A stretch of DNA of 64,000 nt. Origin: Ariolimax columbianus (Eukaryota > Mollusca > Gastropoda > Stylommatophora > Arionidae). Position numbers and translations under genes: made by a program. Each line of letters starts with the position of its first letter. The first letter of the stretch is position 1. The DNA is taken from NCBI GenBank assembly GCA_036924085.1, contig JAVGWX010000004.1, positions 40,453,293 through 40,517,292 of the forward strand. The letters are read 5' to 3'. This document shows, in pieces, positions 58,283-64,000 of the stretch. The notes under the pieces are model-generated. The model was not told where the DNA came from. It did not search any database and saw only the letters and a program-made list of their open reading frames with translations.

Positions 58283-59077
58283 TACGAGGAAGCTTCAAAA
58301 AGTTTCCCCTAATAGTCGACTCGTGTTTGAATGATAGATGATATTATGGAGAATATATATTTATATATTGGTAGTGACCTTGACGAAATAGCATGACAGA
58401 CGTGACTTTCACATAAACTCTCGAACAGAAGTTACGGTATTGTGTTTGTGTGTTGTGCTCGTTACATCGTCGAAGTTGAAAATGTCCTTGATTGAACAGC
58501 GTACAAATGTCAAATGCTGTGTTTTTCTTGAGAACTCATGTTATGTTGGAAGTTTTAAAAAAATTAATTATTAGGGTATTGTCTACCATGATTTTATTCC
58601 TGAAGGCCGAACGGTTAACAAGGAAATGTACATTGATATTCTCCGTTGTCTAAGAGATGCAATCAGAAGAAAACGACCCAACAAATGGAACAAATAGTTT
58701 GATTATGCTGCATGACAATGCACCAACACATCGATCCCTACTGGTGAAGCAGTATATCGCAAAGCATAATGTGATTACCTTGGAATATCCTCCATATTCT
58801 CCCGACCTGGCAACGGCTAATTTGTTCTTGTTCCCTCGACTGAAATCGGCACTGAAAGGACAGCGTTTCAAGGATGCTGAGGATGTTATCGCCAATGCGG
58901 CAAGACAGCTGAGAGAGATGTCAAATAGTAAGTTCCACGAATGTTTTCAGCAGCTGTATGCACGTTGGCAAAAGTGTGCAGTTGCCGAAAGGAACTACTT
59001 CAACAGAAATTTAGTGTAGATAGTTCTATTGTAATTTATTTATGTTCAATCCCGGAACGTTTTGAAGCTACCTTGTA
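58283..59077 (+). mobile_element. Internally deleted mariner element with TIRs and TA target
   Basis: Starts TA-CGAGGAAGCTTCAAAAAG and ends, read inward on the other strand, TA-CAAGGTAGCTTCAAAACG. These are terminal inverted repeats of about 25 bp with the TA duplicated. Coding begins at ATG 58482 with MSLIEQRTNVKCCVFLEN, the mariner N-terminus, then jumps to GIVYHDFIPEGRTVNKEMY after an in-frame TAG. Most of the helix-turn-helix and the first catalytic Asp region are therefore deleted. After a frameshift near 58690 it continues LIMLHDNAPTHRSLL (second Asp), PYSPDLATANLFLFP (third Asp, PDL) and WQKCAVAERNYFNRNLV to a stop at 59019. Confidence 0.93.
58657..59019 (+). pseudogene. Mariner transposase C-terminal fragment
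   Basis: Open frame with HDNAPTHRSLLVKQY, YPPYSPDLATANLFLFPRLK, ALKGQRFKDAEDVIANAARQ and RWQKCAVAERNYF. Two of the three catalytic acidic residues remain, in the DNA and PDL motifs, with mariner-like 34-residue spacing. The ATG used by the frame is in a different register from the real upstream coding, so it is not a gene start. Confidence 0.9.
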
Positions 59078-59629
59078 AGTGATTGCGTTAATTACTTTAT
59101 GTGATTGTTCTCACTCCACAGACAACACCAAGTGAGACATCCACGTCTGCAAGTAGTCATTATCCAATCACATCAACAAAAAGGCTATCATTTATAGCAA
59201 CCTCCGACTGACACCACGTCTTACAGTTACTGTTGATGTCCTCGCCCATTCAGCAATGTTGACGAGTTTACAGATGTCGCTACAAATCAGTATGGCCTTG
59301 ACCTGTCTGTACCTTGTGATGCCTTCAGTTCTATCAATGAGCTTGTCAAAAACAATAGAGGGTAAGAAAACATTTGCCAGTAGTCTGATATTTGGTTTCT
59401 ACTATTTAATATTCACTGTCTGGTATTTGGCATGTACAGTGTGTTGGTCTGCTGTTTGTTCTTTGGTATCTACTGTTTGTTGCATGTTGTCTGCAATTGC
59501 CTGTCTCTTTTATGTTTTTTTATGTCTGTTTTCTGGCATCTGATGTACGATGTCTTATGTCTGGCGTCGACTCTCCGCTATCTGCTGTATTATGTTTTCT
59601 GTCTGGCATCGAGTATCTTACGTCTGTTG
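59078..59629. other. Non-coding TGTCT-rich stretch
   Basis: From about 59380 to 59940 the sequence is a degenerate repeat of GTCTGGCATC/TGTTGTC-like words. The hydrophobic frames at 59256-59697 follow from this composition. Confidence 0.5.
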
Positions 59630-59726
59630 CTTTAGTCGGCTATCTAACACCTACTGCTTGCTTTAGTCGGTTATCTAACACCTACTGCTTGCTTTAGTCG
59701 GTTATCTAGCACCTATTGCTTGCTTT
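59630..59726. repeat. 31-bp tandem repeat, three units
   Basis: TTTAGTCGGTTATCTAACAC plus CTACTGCTTGC repeated three times. Confidence 0.9.
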
Positions 59727-60232
59727 ATGGTGTCTTATGTCTGTTGTCTTGCATCGGCTATCTGGTGTATTTTATATGTTTTCTGACATTAACTGTTACC
59801 TGTCTGTGGTCCTACATCTGTTTTCTTGTATCTTTTAGATGACTTACGAATATATTTATTGTCCAGATCCAATGTCTGCTTTTTGTTGCCCTTTGTCTCT
59901 TTGTCTGTTGTCCTTTGTCTGTTGTCTGGCATCTAATATCCGTCGATCCGCTCGCCCCTCCGTTCATTTATCTGCAGCCTTGACAAAAAGTTGTCAGTTC
60001 TTTAATACATGAAAGTGCCCGAGAGCATGCCGTAAGATACGACTAACTGTGAGGTTTCTAACCTCTCTAGAGTAAAACAAAACACCCTCCAACTCATTGA
60101 GTTGTGCAATGCTCCACTCAGTTTGAAATAAACATATGTTTAAGTGAAAGCTCTAGAAACAAAATACACTAAATGCACTTGAAACACAGAAGAATAAATG
60201 AATGAATAAATAATTCGTTTTCTCGAATATTA

Positions 60233-60385
60233 CAAGAAGAAGAAAAAGAAGACGAAGAAACAGAAGAAGAATAAGAGCAAGAAGAAGAATAAGAAAAAAA
60301 AAGGAAGAAGAAAAAGACCAAGAAGAAAGAAGAAGATGAAGAAGAAGAAGAAGAAGAAAAAGAAGAAGAAAATAAAGAAGAAGCA
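60233..60385. repeat. Polypurine (GAA)n tract
   Basis: About 150 bp almost purely purine on the + strand (GAAGAAGAAAAAG). The minus frames of Phe/Leu are artefacts. Confidence 0.95.
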
Positions 60386-60659
60386 GTAGCATAATGTAGC
60401 TTTGACTCCGAGCAATGTTTCTTAATTCCCCCAAACCAAATTACCTATCATTATTTCGTTTGGCCTTTGGTTCAATTCATTTGATTGAAATATATGTATC
60501 GATGAGGTTTGTTATGCGTAATCCCTGGTTATAGCAGTCTACCAAAAAGTGCTACTGAAGAGTGATAAAGTAACTCAATAGTCTTTTTTAGATTCTTCTT
60601 TGCGTTCGCTCTAAGATAATCGCATATATTTCCCTCATAAATCTGGATTCCCGTCTCAC

Positions 60660-61150
60660 GCTTCTCTCGTTTCCATACAGTTATAACATATTCTGGTTTG
60701 GAAGGGCCAAGTTGTCACTGCTGCTCTCGTCGCCATACAGTTATAACATATTTTGGTTTGGAAGGGCCAAGTTGTCACTGCTGCTCTCGTCGCCATACAG
60801 TTATAACATATTTTGGTTTGGAAGGGCCAAGTTGTCACTGCTTCTCTCGTCGCTATACAGTTATAACATATTTTGGTTTGGAAGGGCCAAGTAGTCACTG
60901 CTTCTCTCGTCGCCATACAGTTATAAAACATATTTTGGTTTGGAAGGGCCAAGTTGTCAGTCTGCTCCTCTCGTCGCCATACAGTTGTAAAAAATATTTT
61001 AGTTTGGAAGTGCCAAGTTGTCACTGCTTCTCTCGTCGCCATACAGTTATTACATATTTTGGTTTTGAAGGGCCAAGTTGTCAGTCTGCTTCTCTCGTCG
61101 CCATACAGTTATACAATATATTTTGGTTTAGAAGGGCCAAGTTGTCACTC
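60660..61150. repeat. 60-bp minisatellite
   Basis: Eight units with ATTTTGGTTTGGAAGGGCCA, AGTTGTCACTGCT and CTCTCGTCGCCATACAGTTA. The first four are exactly 60 bp; later ones vary by 1 to 6 bp, which ends the open frames (+ 60698-61288, - 60656-61042). Confidence 0.95.
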
Positions 61151-61747
61151 TGCTTGTCTCATGGAGCGAACAAACTTAGAGAACATGTTCTGCTTTGTGT
61201 TTGCTCTTCATACATGGACACGTGTCTGTGCTCAATTTGTTATTTGTTTAAACAGATGATTCTTAAATATACAATGGATTGTTTTTAGTGTGAGTATTGC
61301 CACTTCACGTATAGTAAATCAGCAGTATGCTCATGCTTTATTAAACTCAAGGTGTTCTCTATTTATTTTCTTTGGCTAATTTTTATAATTGTCTTTATTT
61401 GTTTGTACACATTACTGTTTTCAGTGTGGGTGGTTCTGCTTGCCTCTTTGGCTAGTCTACATGGCTGCGCATTTCCATATATCTTGCAACGAGATGTGTG
61501 AAGACAAGAATTACTGGATGGAAACTAAGCACGCGTGAAGAGAAACAGAAGAAATATTTTAGAAACACAATTTTTTAGTTTACATTAGACAATAAATATG
61601 TCAGAAAAGATAAAAATATGTAATTTAAAATAAAGAAATTTATTAAATTGAAATGAAATAATTTTATTCGACTCCACTAGTGCAGAGTTGAGTAAATCGT
61701 TATGACATTTCTTAAGTAGCAGATCAGAATAACTTTTATTACATTCT
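61151..61747. other. Non-coding AT-rich stretch
   Basis: Nothing recognised. Confidence 0.5.
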
Positions 61748-61850
61748 TAGGTGCATTTGAGAAGATGGACACTGGTCATCCTGGCTGCAGTGCAATGCCA
61801 GGATCCTCAGTAACTCACCCCTAAGAGGATCATAGTGTCGACCCGCACCT
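61748..61850 (+). repeat. RptG copy 2
   Basis: GTGCATTTGAGAAGATGGAC, CAGTAACTCACCCCTAAGAG and ATCATAGTGTC align with 39128-39240. Confidence 0.55.
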
Positions 61851-63059
61851 CGCTGGTCAGACTCCAATGATAAGACACATTCTGTTACAGAGAGCCTCGG
61901 CCCAGACATGAAGTAGATTTGACATGACCCTGATGCTAGTCTTTGTTCTCACTTAAATTAGATAAAGAAAATCAGAATTGAGAATAAATTAATAGATATT
62001 GACAGAAGACGATAAACAACTTAATGAAATGTAACATGTGTGTGTATACATGAAGCAGAATCCAGTAATAGAGACAGAAGGAAGAAAACTAGTATATACA
62101 AAGATGCGCACACACTAATTAAAATGACTAAAAACTCAATTATGCATAAATATTTAAAAAATCATTTTAAAAATAACATCTTAAAAATAAAAAGGAATAC
62201 ATTATAAATATAATAAAATATATAAATCTAATAAGTTGAACAAATACAATGTTTTTATTGGTGTAATGCGGTGATTCGTTGGAAACAATCGGTCTTATAA
62301 GTAAAGAATACATAAGTATTTAAAAAAATGCTATCCCTCTAAAACTAAATGAAAATAGAGATTTAAAAAAATGCCATAAAGAAATAAAAAAAATAAAACA
62401 GAATAGATGCAATTTGGCTATCTGCAAATATTTTGCAAATCTTGGCAGTAACCGGCAAATTCAACTATAATGGGATTATCTCGCTTACACATTGTTGGCA
62501 CAACATTACCGTATTTTGAAACCTAATCGATCTGAAGTACACCACCATTTCCTATTCACGTGAGTAACTCGTCAATAACATAGGGTCTTTGATCTAATAG
62601 TTACAAACGTGAACAGGTAATCAAGCCGAGGACCGGGTTCAGTTCGATATTTTATTGATCGTAAGCTTTTATCCCTAGAAAAGATTCAGTTATTAGATAA
62701 ATCTCATCGCCGTCATTGATATTGTGATGATCACATTATGATGTCATTGTTGCATCTTTGTCGCGAACATCATCGTCATCATTATTGTATTATGATCACA
62801 TGATTACTACCGCGGCTATAATCATATAATCATAACCTGATTATGTTGATAAATAGGCGATAAACACGAGTTTCATTCAGGCATGACAGTCATGAATTGT
62901 CAATCACAAATCAGAAATTTGCAGGAAAGACTGCATGCAAAACAGATGAGTTTCAATAAAACTTAACAATTAAAAAGCAAATGTGTTTTTAACGTGACGG
63001 CCTGAACACATTCATCAATAGCTGCAGTCATACGCAGCAATGGAAATAAATATATACTG
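61851..63059. other. Non-coding AT-rich stretch
   Basis: Very AT-rich with no long frames; nothing recognised. Confidence 0.5.
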
Positions 63060-63560
63060 TCAAAACTCACTATAAAAATAAGTAAATACGGTCATAAACA
63101 ACAATACAAATTAACATAAACAGCCATTCATAGCAATAAAAACAAGCGGATTAAGTCATGCAAAACAATGCAAACAAGTAAATTCAGTTATTAAAACAAA
63201 AGAAGCAAGTACATTCAGTTATTCCTAACATTACAAACACGCATGTACAGTCATTCCTAGAGATCGAAACAAGTACATTATGGCATTCATAACAACAGAA
63301 ACAAGTATAGTCAGCTATTATTAAAATAATAGAAACATGTATATTCAGTTATTTATAAAACAATGCATGTATATTCAGTTATTCATAACAATAGAAAGTA
63401 GTTTACTCAGTTTTTCATAACAATAGAAAAATATATTTTCAATTATTAATAGCAATACAAATAAGTATATTCAGTTATTCATAAACATAGACACATATAT
63501 GAACATATCCAGTCACTCCTAACGATAGAAATAAGCATATGCATGCATACGAACAGTACA
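63060..63560. repeat. Degenerate ~32-bp AT-rich minisatellite
   Basis: Recurrent ATTCAGTTATTCATAACAAT and AGAAACAAGTAT units, strongly diverged. Confidence 0.75.
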
Positions 63561-63616
63561 AATCAAAATTTGCAGTCATGCCTAAAGCCCATGTGACAAA
63601 AACAAATGAAAAAAAA

Positions 63617-63851
63617 TGTAAAAGTTCATTAACGTTGAGTTTAATCAAAATTTAAAAATGGATATGGTCAGATACCGCATCGAGACGAGAACACAAGCAA
63701 AACCCGCGTTACGACCAATATGCCTTTATCGGGGACAACAAATAACAACAATACTGAACTAACAAATCAACATATAAGGAAAAAATGGTCTACTTATCTG
63801 ATAGTAGACCCAGTCTGTCTAAGCGACTGGTTAGGCCAGATGCTTGACTGA
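63617..63851 (-). repeat. RptE copy 2
   Basis: Inverted relative to 35482-35706, 28 kb away. The hammerhead-like core is decayed here (CCGATAA instead of CTGATGA), but GGCATATTGGTCGTAACG is kept. It carries an ATTTGTTGTC duplication not found in copy 1. Confidence 0.8.
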
Positions 63852-64000
63852 ATCTCACTTTGCCTAAAGCCCAGCGCTACGTCCACGTGGTAGGAATCGG
63901 GAACACAGAGAGGTAAGGGATTACATGGTAAAGTCGCAGACGAACAGGGAAATGACACTGTTGGGGCCTAGAAAGTTAACAAGCAGTATAATAATGCTAC

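Noticed and set aside
59256..59697. Hydrophobic frames resembling a multi-pass membrane protein
   Set aside because: Sequence is a degenerate TGTCTGG-type repeat open in several overlapping frames; no splice or start evidence.
60698..61288. 196-codon open frame
   Set aside because: 60-bp minisatellite artefact, open on both strands.

Overview
The window looks like nuclear DNA of an invertebrate animal. It has introns with GT/AG borders, long AT-rich non-coding stretches, abundant micro- and minisatellites, tRNA-headed SINEs, several clades of non-LTR retrotransposon and mariner and piggyBac relicts. There is no operon structure and no dense coding. A lophotrochozoan such as a mollusc is my best guess, from general repeat content only, and I hold it weakly.

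The only host gene I can support is at the left edge (112-6397, + strand). It is the 3' part of an ETS-family transcription factor of ESE (ELF3/ELF5/EHF) type. Five exons join in phase to give 274 visible residues: an acidic/serine-rich segment, a basic AT-hook-like segment and a C-terminal ETS DNA-binding domain that ends the protein. The promoter and first exons lie upstream of the window. Two of its introns carry homologous piggyBac-like relicts in the same orientation.

From about 6.6 kb to 64 kb I see no further convincing host gene; the region is a transposon graveyard. It contains: (i) non-LTR reverse transcriptase relicts of several clades: RTE-like at 8.9, 12.0-12.5, 34.4-34.8 and 43.7-45.3 kb, the last 5'-truncated with a clear 12-bp target-site duplication; RNase-H-bearing elements at 39.7-41.2 kb with tail fragments at 32.8 and 33.8 kb; CR1/L2-like at 50.5-51.4 kb with solitary tails elsewhere; another Jockey/CR1-like one at 19.6-20.9 kb; (ii) mariner relicts, two of them arranged as long fold-backs (17.2-17.9 and 37.0-38.1 kb) and one internally deleted copy with terminal inverted repeats (58.28-59.08 kb); (iii) tRNA-headed SINEs; (iv) several unclassified dispersed families. 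I call these RptA (14.6, 15.0, 26.7 kb), RptB (seven copies, some with an internal 37-bp minisatellite, resembling a SINE-VNTR composite), RptC (16.1, 17.9, 29.2 kb), RptD (6.6, 29.5, 41.4 kb), RptE (35.5 and 63.7 kb, inverted) and RptG (39.1 and 61.75 kb); (v) many tandem arrays with units of 28, 31, 37, 38, 39, 47/50, 51 and 60 bp.

The long open frames in the tandem arrays come from repeat units whose length is a multiple of three and are not believable genes. The most interesting signals are the RptB composite family with its uniform orientation, the recurrent fold-back mariners, the divergent wing of the ETS domain, and the RTE insertion whose stop codon is built from its own tail repeat.
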